A stretch of 64,000 bases of DNA from DATFVJ01 sp963851085. Its GTDB lineage: Bacteria > Actinomycetota > Actinomycetes > Streptosporangiales > Streptosporangiaceae. The DNA is taken from NCBI GenBank assembly GCA_963851085.1, contig CAWKNX010000002.1:124001-188000 (forward strand), in the 5' to 3' direction. The notes beneath the pieces were generated by a model. The model searched no databases and was not told the DNA's origin. It saw nothing but the letters and a program-made list of their open reading frames with translations. This document shows, one piece after another, positions 47,078-55,116 of this stretch (its first letter is position 1; every line of letters begins with the position of its first letter). A program made the translations under genes and the position numbers.

Positions 47078-47128
47078 ATGATCGCGGTATCTTTTCCGCC
47101 CATACCGCGGAAAAGATACCGCGATCAT
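47078..47128. repeat. Palindromic repeat PAL-5
   Basis: Perfect 22-bp arms at 47078-47099 and 47107-47128 around a 7-nt loop. The stem has GGTATC/GATACC where PAL-1 has GGTAACT/AGTTACC, a change compensated on both sides. Confidence 0.87.
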
Positions 47129-47210
47129 CGGCTCAGGGTCCTGACCGACCGGGTTTCCCAGGCACGTAGCTCAGCTGGCGAACTTTCCTGGATCTAAGCT
47201 CCGGCTTCTT

Positions 47211-47268
47211 GCCCCAGCGATGGCCCACGGCTGGGGTACCAGCCGCAGCAACGCGCCATCGCTGGGGC
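47211..47268 (-). terminator. Large hairpin downstream of rnj
   Basis: GCCCCAGCGATGGC at 47211-47224 pairs perfectly with 47255-47268. The 30-nt interior folds again (CGGCTGG at 47228-47234 with CCAGCCG at 47239-47245). It begins about 32 bp beyond the rnj stop, so a transcription terminator is likely. Confidence 0.7.
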
Positions 47269-47300
47269 TGGGCTCAGCCGCCTGAGCGCGCTGGGCAGGG

Positions 47301-48986
47301 TCAGAGCTCTACCACGACCGGGATAATCATGGGGCGGCGGCGGTAGTTCTCGTTGACCCACCGGCCGACCGTACGGCGGACGAGCTGGCGAAGCTGGTGC
47401 GTGTCGTTGATGCCGTCGGCCGCGGCGTAGGCGAGGGTCTCCTCGATCAGCGGCCGCACGTCCACGAACGCCGCGTCGTCGATACCCGAGCCGCGCGCGT
47501 GGATCTCCGGACCGCCGACCAGCTTGCCAGTTGTCGAGTCGACCACCACGACGACGGAGACGAGCCCCTCGTCGCCGAGAATCCGCCGGTCCTTCAGCGA
47601 CGACTCGGTCACCTCACCCACCGAGAGCCCGTCCACGTACACGTAGCCGCACGGCACCGCGCCCGCGATCGACGCCTGCCCGTCCACGAGGTCCACCACG
47701 ACGCCGTCCTCGGGGATGACGATGCCACGGCGCGGCACCCCGGTCAGCTCGGCAAGCTCCGCGTGCGCCCGCAGATGCCGCCACTCGCCGTGCACGGGCA
47801 TGAAATTGGACGGGCGGGTGAGGTTGAGCACGTAGAGCAGTTCGCCGGCCGGGGCGTGCCCGGACACGTGCACGAGCGCGTTGCCCTTGTGCACGACCCG
47901 CGCGCCCCACCGCGTCAGCCCGTTGATCACCCGGTAGACAGCGGTCTCGTTTCCCGGGATCAGCGAGGACGCCAGGATCACCGTGTCGCCTTCGACGACG
48001 CGGATCTGGTGATCACGGGTGGCCATCCGGGAAAGCGCGGACATCGGCTCGCCCTGCGACCCGGTGGAGACGAGCACGATCTGGTCGGGCGGCAGGTCGT
48101 CGACCTCGCGCACGTCCACCATCAGCCCGCCAGGAACGCGCAGGTAGCCGAGATCGCGCGCGACGCCCATGTTGCGCACCATCGACCTGCCCACGAACGC
48201 CACCTTGCGGCCGTGGGTTGCCGCGGCGTCGAGCACCTGCTGCACCCGGTGCACGTGGCTCGCGAAGCACGCCACGATGACACGCTTCTCCGCGGTCGCG
48301 AACACGTCGGCCAGCACGGGCGCGATTGCCCGCTCGCTGGTCACGATTCCCGGCACCTCGGCGTTCGTGGAGTCGGACATGAGCAGGTCGATGCCGTCGC
48401 CGCCCAGCCGCGCAAATCCCGCGAGGTCGGTCAGCCTGCCGTCGAGCGGCAACTGGTCCATCTTGAAGTCGCCGGTGTGCAGCACCAGCCCAGCGGGCGT
48501 GCGGATCGCGACGGCGAGCGCATCCGGGATGGAATGGTTGACCGCGAAGAATTCAAGATCAAAGCTCCCGAACGACTGCCGGGTGCCCTCCGCCACCACA
48601 ACGGTGACCGGATCGATGCGGTGCTCGGTCAGCTTGCTCGCCACCAGCGCAAGCGTGAGCCTCGACCCGACGAGGGGGATGTCCCTTCGCTCACGCAGCA
48701 GGTAAGGCACCGCTCCGATGTGATCCTCGTGCGCGTGGGTGAGGACAAGCGCGTCCACCGCGTCGAGCCGGCCCCTGATGTAGTCGAAGTCGGGCAGGAT
48801 CAGGTCGACGCCTGGCTGGTCGGATTCTGGGAAAAGGACACCGCAGTCCACGATGAGGAGCCGGCCACCGTACTCGAACACCGTCATGTTCCTGCCGATC
48901 TCACCGAGACCGCCCAGTGGCACGATGCGCAAGCCGTTAGGGAGAAGGGGTGGTGGGGCGGTGAGTTCGGGGTGCGGATGGCTCAC
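47301..48986 (-). CDS. rnj: Ribonuclease J
   Basis: Beta-CASP metallo-beta-lactamase ribonuclease with endo- and 5'-3' exonuclease activity on RNA. The 561-residue sequence shows RIVPLGGLGEIGRNMTVFEY, the metal motif LTHAHEDHIGAVPYLL, FAVNHSIPDALAVAI, LHTGDFKMDQ, the beta-CASP segment SDSTNAEVPG, VSTGSQGEPMSALSRMA, VSGHAPAGELLYVLNLTRPSNFMPVHGEWRHL and the C-terminal RRTVGRWVNENYRRRPMIIPVVVEL. Length is normal. Its ATG overlaps the dapA stop by 4 bp (ATGA), so dapA-rnj is an operon, as in other actinobacteria. Confidence 0.96.
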   Translation of the reverse strand: MSHPHPELTAPPPLLPNGLRIVPLGGLGEIGRNMTVFEYGGRLLIVDCGVLFPESDQPGVDLILPDFDYIRGRLDAVDALVLTHAHEDHIGAVPYLLRERRDIPLVGSRLTLALVASKLTEHRIDPVTVVVAEGTRQSFGSFDLEFFAVNHSIPDALAVAIRTPAGLVLHTGDFKMDQLPLDGRLTDLAGFARLGGDGIDLLMSDSTNAEVPGIVTSERAIAPVLADVFATAEKRVIVACFASHVHRVQQVLDAAATHGRKVAFVGRSMVRNMGVARDLGYLRVPGGLMVDVREVDDLPPDQIVLVSTGSQGEPMSALSRMATRDHQIRVVEGDTVILASSLIPGNETAVYRVINGLTRWGARVVHKGNALVHVSGHAPAGELLYVLNLTRPSNFMPVHGEWRHLRAHAELAELTGVPRRGIVIPEDGVVVDLVDGQASIAGAVPCGYVYVDGLSVGEVTESSLKDRRILGDEGLVSVVVVVDSTTGKLVGGPEIHARGSGIDDAAFVDVRPLIEETLAYAAADGINDTHQLRQLVRRTVGRWVNENYRRRPMIIPVVVEL

Positions 48987-49894
48987 GCGGCCGTCCCCGG
49001 GATCTTGACTTCGCCGGCCACCAGGTCGGTGCTCAGCCGATCGACCTCGGCTGCCGTCGCGTCCGTCAGCGGGCTGCGAACGGAGCCGCCAGGCTGGCCA
49101 AGCAGCCCGAGCGCCGCCTTTGTCATGATCACTCCCTGGTTGCGGAACATGCCCGTGTACACGGGCAGAAGGCTGCGGTGGATCGCCAGGGCGCGGTTCA
49201 CGTCACCCGAGGCGTGCGCGTCGATCATGTCGTGCAGGCGGTCGCCCACCACGTGGCCCACCACGCTGACGAAACCGCATGCGCCGACCGACAGCCACGG
49301 CAGGTTCAGCATGTCCTCGCCGCTGTAGAAGGCAAGGCCGGTGACGGTCATGACCTCCGAGCCCGCGCCCAGGTCGCCCTTGGCGTCCTTGACCGCGACG
49401 ATCCTTGGATGCTCGGCCAGCCGGATCAGCGTCTCGGTGGCGATCGGCGTGCCGGTCCGGCCCGGGATGTCGTACAGGATGACCGGCAGTCCGGTGGAGT
49501 CGGCGACGGCGGTGAAATGCCGGTACAGGCCGGCCTGCGGCGGCTTGTTGTAGTAAGGAGTCACGACGAGCAGGCCGTGTGCGCCCGCACGCTCAGCCTG
49601 CCTGGCCAGCTCGATCGTGTGCGCGGTGTCGTTGGTGCCCACGCCGGCCAGGACCGTCGCCCGGTCCCCCACGGCTTCGAGCACCGTGCGAAGCAGGCGT
49701 TCCTTTTCCGCGTCCGTCGTGGTGGGCGATTCGCCCGTGGTTCCGCTGATCGCGAGGCCGTCGTTGCGCATGTCGTCAACGAGGTAGGCGGCGAGCGTGG
49801 CGGCGCCGTCGTAGTCGAGGGAGCCGTCGGCCGTCATCGGCGTGACCATGGCGGTCAGCATCCGGCCGAACGGCGGAGCTTGCGTACCTGTCAT
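48983..49894 (-). CDS. dapA: 4-hydroxy-tetrahydrodipicolinate synthase
   Basis: DapA condenses pyruvate with aspartate semialdehyde, the first step of the diaminopimelate/lysine branch that DapF later serves. The 303-residue TIM barrel shows FGRMLTAMVTPMTADGSLD, GLAISGTTGESPTTTDAEKERLL, GVGTNDTAHTIELA, the Tyr motif LLVVTPYYNKPPQAGLYRHF and the Schiff-base Lys in RIVAVKDAKGDL, then FYSGEDMLNLPWLSVGACGFVSVVGHV. Length is normal. First gene of a dapA-rnj operon with a 4-bp overlap. Confidence 0.95.
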   Translation of the reverse strand: MTGTQAPPFGRMLTAMVTPMTADGSLDYDGAATLAAYLVDDMRNDGLAISGTTGESPTTTDAEKERLLRTVLEAVGDRATVLAGVGTNDTAHTIELARQAERAGAHGLLVVTPYYNKPPQAGLYRHFTAVADSTGLPVILYDIPGRTGTPIATETLIRLAEHPRIVAVKDAKGDLGAGSEVMTVTGLAFYSGEDMLNLPWLSVGACGFVSVVGHVVGDRLHDMIDAHASGDVNRALAIHRSLLPVYTGMFRNQGVIMTKAALGLLGQPGGSVRSPLTDATAAEVDRLSTDLVAGEVKIPGTAA

Positions 49895-50300
49895 ACCCGA
49901 ACGCTACCCGCACGCGGCCGGTGGCGGCAGGCATCAACCGAGGCCGGCTGGGGGCCGGGCACCGGATGGTGGCACGTTTTCCGTGGTAAGGCCTGGGTAC
50001 CGCGGGAGTCCGCGAACCTGCCCCGCGCGGCAAGGCGCGGCCGACGTGGGCTCGGGGGTACCCACGTCAACCGCGTCTATCTGCTCATCGGTACCGGCGA
50101 GGGCATCGTTACGCACAGAGCGCCAGAGATATCAATGCGTGACTGCCGCGCCACATCCGCCCGCCTGTCGCCCGGCGTTGGGGATTTTCGGGCAATCCGA
50201 ACTCCAGCCGGGTTTCTTACGTGACTGCCGTTGAGAGATCGCGTCCGGGGCTGTGTGGCCCCTGTCGCGCCGAGGGGCTTGACACGGGTGGCAGCAAGGG
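49895..50300. other. Intergenic region upstream of dapA
   Basis: No convincing gene. The thyX gene that often precedes dapA in actinobacteria is absent. A GCGTGACTGCCG-type direct repeat lies near 50136 and 50219. Confidence 0.45.
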
Positions 50301-50765
50301 GTGAAGCGTTTGTTCCACGATGCGAGCAGGCTGACCTTGGTTGCCCTCGGCACCTGGACCGTGACCGCCGTGCTCGGGGTCAACTTGTTGCTTCGGGGCA
50401 AGGCCTACCGGCTCTTCCTGTATGCCGCGGTGGGCCGGGCGCCAGCCGGGGGCCGGCCTCCGGTTGTCCGCGCCATCCTGATGGCACTGCATCTGCTCTG
50501 CGCGGTCGCCGGCCTCGCCGCATGGACGGCTTACGCCCTGTCCGACCGCGCCGTCTTCGCAGATGTTGCGCTGAGCCTGCTCGGCGTGATCGCCCTGCTC
50601 GGCATCGGCGTCGTCGACCGCTGGCGAAACGGCTACGGCAGGCACGCCCGTCCCGCTGTGGCCGGGCGTGGCTTCCCCGTCTGGTCGGCAACCCTCCATG
50701 TCGGCATCGCCACAACGACGCTCGTTCTTGTCGCGCTCATCACACTGCTCAACGTCGGCGGGTGA
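50301..50765 (+). CDS. Four-helix integral membrane protein, unknown function
   Basis: A 154-residue protein with about four membrane helices: LTLVALGTWTVTAVLGVNLLL, AILMALHLLCAVAGLAAWTAYAL, DVALSLLGVIALLGIGVV and VGIATTTLVLVALITLLNVGG. The first helix is preceded by a positively charged start (VKRLFHDASR), fitting an N-in topology. The GTG at 50301 has CAAGGGG just upstream. The end runs into a GGCGGGTGAGCCGCCGCGC tandem repeat (50757-50830), which also supplies the stop codon. No family was recognised. Confidence 0.65.
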   Translation: MKRLFHDASRLTLVALGTWTVTAVLGVNLLLRGKAYRLFLYAAVGRAPAGGRPPVVRAILMALHLLCAVAGLAAWTAYALSDRAVFADVALSLLGVIALLGIGVVDRWRNGYGRHARPAVAGRGFPVWSATLHVGIATTTLVLVALITLLNVGG

Positions 50766-50851
50766 GCCGCCGCGCCGGCGGGTGAGCCGCCGCGCAACGC
50801 CGGCGGGTGAGCCACCGCGCCGGCGGCCCGGTACATGTCACCGCTGAATCC

Positions 50852-51460
50852 TCAGCACAGGTTGGCTGCGCGCTCCTGCAAAGGGCTCACGTCCGCGGGC
50901 TCGCCCGTGCCATCCTGCGACTGGATCTGTATCGCGGTGATCGACGGATAGCCCAGCTTGAGCGCCGGAAGGTTGAGCGCGTAGATACGGGCGCCGCCTC
51001 CCGCGGTCTTGAACGTGTAGGCGTTGGAGCGCGCGATGCAGCGCACCCAGCCGGACGACACGGTGAGCGGCCAGTCCGAGCCGAGTTCGGCCTGGGTGAC
51101 CAGCGCTGCATGCGTGCTGCCCGTGGTGGCGGGGGTGCTCGGCGCAACTGACGGCTGTGCCTGCGGCGGGCTCGCCGGGGCGCTGCTCGGCGCGGTGGGC
51201 AGGCTCGGCTGCGGCGCGGCCGCCGACGCGGTCGCCGTCGCAGGGGCGGCCGCGGGCGGCTTCACCTTCTGGGCTCCGCTGCCGGTGGCGGCGAGCGCGA
51301 TGACCACGGCGACTACAGCGGCGGCGACGACCGCGGCGCCAGCGATGATCTTACGGTTCCGCCACGGCGGCTGGCGCACACCACGGCCGCTGTGGGCTCC
51401 ATTCGGCATCACATCCCGGACCATATCCGCCCAGCCCATGCGACGCCGAACGTCTCGCAA
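50852..51460 (-). CDS. Membrane-anchored protein with DUF2511-like domain
   Basis: A 202-residue protein. A basic N-terminus leads to one membrane helix (KIIAGAAVVAAAVVAVVIALAATG), a Pro/Ala/Ser linker, and a C-terminal extracytoplasmic domain: LVTQAELGSDWPLTVSSGWVRCIARSNAYTFKTAGGGARIYALNLPALKLGYPSITAIQI, resembling DUF2511, with two cysteines (WVRC and the terminal ANLC) that may form a disulfide. Function is unknown. Several ATG starts are possible (51460, 51439, 51424, 51409). Confidence 0.7.
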   Translation of the reverse strand: MRDVRRRMGWADMVRDVMPNGAHSGRGVRQPPWRNRKIIAGAAVVAAAVVAVVIALAATGSGAQKVKPPAAAPATATASAAAPQPSLPTAPSSAPASPPQAQPSVAPSTPATTGSTHAALVTQAELGSDWPLTVSSGWVRCIARSNAYTFKTAGGGARIYALNLPALKLGYPSITAIQIQSQDGTGEPADVSPLQERAANLC

Positions 51461-51767
51461 GATCTCCGCATATGCCGTGCCGGCCCTGACAAGACCCGCC
51501 CGCCCTTGGGGGCGTTGCCCTACTGCTGATTTTGCCAGGCTGTCAAGGGCGGCGGCAGAACCGAATGTGATTCTGTGGGTAACTGGGCGGTCGGATCTGC
51601 GTGGCCAGTCCCGCGCGGGTCAGAACACCGGGATGTCCTCCGGGTTGATGTCCGGCGACATCCACGCCCTCGATGTCCAGCTCTACCCGGGCCTGGCCGC
51701 GGTCTGACCCGGGCAAGCGGCGTCCTGTTGGGGCACCGTACGACTAACCGTACGACTAATCGTGCCG
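51461..51767. other. Intergenic region carrying repeat DBE-2
   Basis: No gene. Contains the second DnaA-box-type repeat element at 51489-51582, downstream of the GT-C-like gene and upstream of the DUF2511 gene. Confidence 0.45.
51489..51582 (+). repeat. DnaA-box-bearing repeat element DBE-2
   Basis: Same block order as 7441-7533, including GGGGGCGTTGCCCTACTG and GGCTGTCAA. It ends TGTGGGTAA at 51574-51582, one base from the exact DnaA-box complement. Confidence 0.68.
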
Positions 51768-53564
51768 TCAGCCCACGCGCTGAGCCAGCAGGTTCTTGTC
51801 CCAGACCATGATCGTGTACTGGCCGACGTGGTAGGTGCGCACGGGCCGGCCGAACTTCGCCCGCACGGAGCCGTAAGGGACCCAATAGTGAAAGAACCCC
51901 GGCTGGCTGTCGAAGACGACAAAGTCGGCCCAGTGCGAACGCGGGTCATACCACGACTGCTTCGATTCCCAGCTGTCCCACCGCACCGTCGTCGGGAGCA
52001 CCGCCCTGATCGTGACACGGCCCCCGGTGTCGGCCGTGACGATGCTGGCCTCCCAGTAGCCGCCCAGGCCGTATGTCAGGTCATGGGCGGCCAGCCATGA
52101 CGCAAGCCGTTCATTGGCCGGCGCGACCGCTGGCTGGGCCGCTTCATGCGCGAGGCCGAGCCCGTAGCCGATCAGCACCGCCAGCAGCACCCGCGCGAGC
52201 TTGGTGCCGCGGATTCGCGGTGCGAGCGTGCGCCCCGCGAGCGCGGCGCCGAACGGCAGTACCACCGCCATCTCCCGCGCGTTCAGCACCCCGGTGGCCA
52301 ACGTGCTCGGCAGGTACGCAGCCACGTTCGCCGCCACCGCGACTGCTAATACCTGGTCGACCAGGTTCGCCCCCGCCAGAAACCGACACGCCACCAGCCA
52401 CAGCGCCCAGGCCACCAGCGCCACCCCGGCCAGGTGCACCGCGGCAAGAACCAGCCCGGCACCGTGCGGCAGCGCGAAGGTCAGCCCGGCGCCCGGATAC
52501 AGCCCGTTGAAGCCAGCGCCGAACAGCGCCAGCAGTCCCTGGGCCGTGATCCCGGCGTGGGCGGGCAGCTTGCTGGCCGCGGCGAGGCCATACGGGACCG
52601 AGTGGAGGAGGTACCCGCCCTCGTCGCGGATCAGCCTGGCCACGATCCACGAAACACCCACAGCAACGAGGGCCGCGCCGGCCAGGGACAGCTCATACCA
52701 CCGCGCCGCCAGCACCCGCCGGACCCGGCTGGCCCGATCGCCGACCGGCCCCCGATTGCGCCGCAGATCCCGGACCACGCGCACGGCGCACACCAGCACC
52801 AGCGGCGCGACCCCCACCAATAGCACGAGGGAATCGGCGACCAGGACCCACGCCAGCGCCGCGCCTGCCGCCACCGGCACGTACCACCGGTGCCTGGCCC
52901 GGTCCAGCATCAGCCAGATCAGCAGGAGAGGCACGGACGTCCCGATGTGCCCCACAGACAACAGCAGGGCGAAGACGCCCACACCAAGCTGCGGTGCCAG
53001 CATGATCCCGGCCGCCAGCAGCACCCGGACCGCGGCGCTCCTGCCGGTCGCGTTCCCCTTGGCCAGCAGCGCTGCGAGCAGTACCGCAAGCGTGTAGGTC
53101 ATCGCCGCCGCGACGTGCGCCGTATCCGGGTTCAGCCCGCGGACAAGCTCCACCAGCACGTACTGCGGAAGCTCGGTCGTGTAGAACGACACATCCGACA
53201 TGGCCCAGCCGTGCAGCAGCAGGTTGCCGTGCAGCATGTCCGACGCCATCAGCAGGATGTTCGCTTCGTCCGAGTTCTCCGGATAGGTGCGCGACAACCG
53301 CAGGTAGGTGAAAAAGAGCGCGGCGCCGGCTACGACGAACAAGATCGGCGCGATCCAGCGTCCGCCGCGCGCCCGCCAGGTCTGCGCCCTGGCCGCGAGC
53401 CGTCCGCCGGACGGGGCTGGCGACGGCGCCGTGGGTGTGTCCGGGGAACGGACGGCTCCGGCCACTCCTACCGCCGCTGGCCTTGGGTCAGGCGTCACCG
53501 GGTCAGGCATCGGCACTGTGGGCCAGCGAGAGCATGCCAGCAGACTACTTACCAGCCCTGTCAT
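51768..53564 (-). CDS. Polytopic membrane protein, GT-C glycosyltransferase-like
   Basis: A 598-residue protein with about 10-12 membrane helices. After a Pro-rich cytoplasmic start it has WIAPILFVVAGAALFFTYLRL followed by SRTYPENSDEANILLMASDMLHGNLLLHGWAMSDVSFYTTELPQYVLVE. An acidic first external loop of this kind (ENSDEAN) is where GT-C enzymes place a catalytic acid. The last 100 residues form a soluble external domain (WDSWESKQSWYDPRSHWADFVVFDSQ). Substrate is unknown; a polyprenyl-phosphate-sugar donor would be usual. An ATG at 53510 is an alternative start. Divergent from a second GT-C-like gene. Confidence 0.65.
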   Translation of the reverse strand: MTGLVSSLLACSRWPTVPMPDPVTPDPRPAAVGVAGAVRSPDTPTAPSPAPSGGRLAARAQTWRARGGRWIAPILFVVAGAALFFTYLRLSRTYPENSDEANILLMASDMLHGNLLLHGWAMSDVSFYTTELPQYVLVELVRGLNPDTAHVAAAMTYTLAVLLAALLAKGNATGRSAAVRVLLAAGIMLAPQLGVGVFALLLSVGHIGTSVPLLLIWLMLDRARHRWYVPVAAGAALAWVLVADSLVLLVGVAPLVLVCAVRVVRDLRRNRGPVGDRASRVRRVLAARWYELSLAGAALVAVGVSWIVARLIRDEGGYLLHSVPYGLAAASKLPAHAGITAQGLLALFGAGFNGLYPGAGLTFALPHGAGLVLAAVHLAGVALVAWALWLVACRFLAGANLVDQVLAVAVAANVAAYLPSTLATGVLNAREMAVVLPFGAALAGRTLAPRIRGTKLARVLLAVLIGYGLGLAHEAAQPAVAPANERLASWLAAHDLTYGLGGYWEASIVTADTGGRVTIRAVLPTTVRWDSWESKQSWYDPRSHWADFVVFDSQPGFFHYWVPYGSVRAKFGRPVRTYHVGQYTIMVWDKNLLAQRVG

Positions 53565-53819
53565 GACGCTGCAGACGCATGCTTCTCAGCTGTTTCTAAG
53601 CTGCGCCAGCGGCACGTGGGCAGCGTCCGCCGGATAGTGTGTCACCTTCGTATCCGGAGCGCGCCTGTTCCCCATGATGGTCCCGCAAGCGGAACGGGCG
53701 ATCGGTGCGCTGACAGCACGGCGGCCCTGACGTCGCCGCGCCTTCCGAGGGAGGAAGATGTCCTGGCCAGGAGCGTGCCGGTCGGCGCAGGACGACGCGA
53801 GCCGCGGCGGAGGCTCCCC

Positions 53820-55112
53820 GTGCGCCTGACGTCAGCCGCGGACAAGCGTGCGATCAAGGCAGCCGCCGGCGCATCTGCCTTGGTGCCTGGCGCTGCGATC
53901 TGGTCGAAGACGAACCGGGCCGCTCTCCCAGGCCTGGTCGCCCTCGTGGGGGCAGTCAGCTTCGTCATAGTGCGCTGGCTGCGGGCCCACCGCGACATCA
54001 GCGCGTTCATCAATCTCGGCAATCATTTCGCGAATGCCACCCAGCTGCCGAAGGGCGTGCATCCCCTGGCGACCTATGGCTACGACGGCCAGTTCTTCTA
54101 CCGCCTTGCCCTCGATCCAGCCAACCTCCACCACACCGCGTTCGGCATCACCATGGACCAGCCCTACAGGTACACGCGGATTGGCTATCCGGCACTTACC
54201 TGGCTGATCTCGCTGGGCCAGCACCAGAATGTGCCCGTCGCCCTCATCGCGGTCAACGTCCTGGCCGTCGCTGCCCTGGGCGTGCTCGGCGGGCTGTTCG
54301 CCCGCCAGTCCGGCCGTCACGCCCTGTGGGGGCTGGTGCTGCCCGCCTATTTCGGACTCCTCACCAGCCTCGGCCGTGACACTGCCGAGCCGCTCGCCGC
54401 GGCCTGCCTGCTCGGCGGGCTGCTCGCCTACCGCCGACGGCGCCCGGCGGCGGCCACGGTGCTGTTCGCCTATGGGGCCCTCACCAGGGAAACCGTCCTG
54501 GCGGTCCCCGCCGCTATCGCGATCATCCGGCTGGCTCAGATGGCCCGCCGCCGGGCCAGGCCCGGGACCGACGACCTGGCCTGGGCGGTGCCCATGGCCA
54601 TCTTCGCCGGGTGGCAGCTCGTGGCGATGGCCGCCACGGGAGAACTGCCCCTTTTCGCGGACAGCGGCCGCAACGTTGGACCGCCTTTCGCTGCCGCCCT
54701 CCACGCGGTGCTGTATAACTTCAGCCACATAGTCACCAAGAATGGCGAGCTGGACACCTGGCTCCTCGAGTTCACCGCCCTTGCCATCCTCGCCATCGCC
54801 GCGCTCCTGGCGCTGCGCGCCACGACCGCGCCGGCCCACGAACGCCTCGCTTTCGTGTTCTACCTGGCCCTGGCCTGCGCCCTGACCCCCACCATCTGGA
54901 GCAGCTACGTCGCCGACTTCCGGTCGCTCATCGAGGTGTACCTGCTCGCCGTGATCATTCTCCTGGCCACCCCAGTGCGCCAGCTCGCAATGGCGCTATG
55001 GCCAGGCCGGCGCGGTGGACGACGGGATTGGCTGCGCCGGCATCGCGGGCTTCGAGCTGCTCAAGCCAGCCGGCGAGCACACGACCTGACCGGCCGTGAC
55101 GAGATGGCGTGA
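53820..55112 (+). CDS. Polytopic membrane protein, GT-C-like
   Basis: A 430-residue protein with about nine membrane helices. The first external segment is FINLGNHFANATQLPKGVHPLATYGYDGQFFYRLALDPANL; YDGQFFYRLALDP is a recurring motif in bacterial GT-C-like membrane proteins. Later it has GLLTSLGRDTAEPLAAACLLGGLLAYRRRRPAAATVLFAYGALTRETVLAVPAAI. The GTG at 53820 was chosen for its GGCGGAGG site; the frame upstream is antisense to the neighbouring gene. Divergent from the other GT-C-like gene, so the two may share a surface-glycan role. Convergent with the acyl-CoA dehydrogenase gene, 4 bp apart. Confidence 0.65.
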   Translation: MRLTSAADKRAIKAAAGASALVPGAAIWSKTNRAALPGLVALVGAVSFVIVRWLRAHRDISAFINLGNHFANATQLPKGVHPLATYGYDGQFFYRLALDPANLHHTAFGITMDQPYRYTRIGYPALTWLISLGQHQNVPVALIAVNVLAVAALGVLGGLFARQSGRHALWGLVLPAYFGLLTSLGRDTAEPLAAACLLGGLLAYRRRRPAAATVLFAYGALTRETVLAVPAAIAIIRLAQMARRRARPGTDDLAWAVPMAIFAGWQLVAMAATGELPLFADSGRNVGPPFAAALHAVLYNFSHIVTKNGELDTWLLEFTALAILAIAALLALRATTAPAHERLAFVFYLALACALTPTIWSSYVADFRSLIEVYLLAVIILLATPVRQLAMALWPGRRGGRRDWLRRHRGLRAAQASRRAHDLTGRDEMA

Positions 55113-55116
55113 CGAG

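Larger units (their letters stand above)
46249..47300. other. Repeat-rich gene-free region between ftsK and rnj
   Basis: About 1 kb without a convincing gene. Contains GACCCCGGCGGCGGC-type repeats near 46605-46645, PAL-4, a compound tandem array, PAL-5 and the rnj terminator hairpin. Confidence 0.6.

Noticed and set aside
47161..47200. tRNA-like start (GGCACGTAGCTCAGCTGG)
   Set aside because: No anticodon stem, T-loop or acceptor pairing follows; the downstream sequence is the rnj hairpin instead.
49895..50300. thyX gene expected upstream of dapA
   Set aside because: No frame carries ThyX motifs; this part of the conserved order is simply missing.
52890..53819. Upstream extension of the rightward GT-C-like gene to about 740 residues
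   Set aside because: The extra part is antisense to the other GT-C-like gene, and a good GTG with GGCGGAGG exists at 53820.
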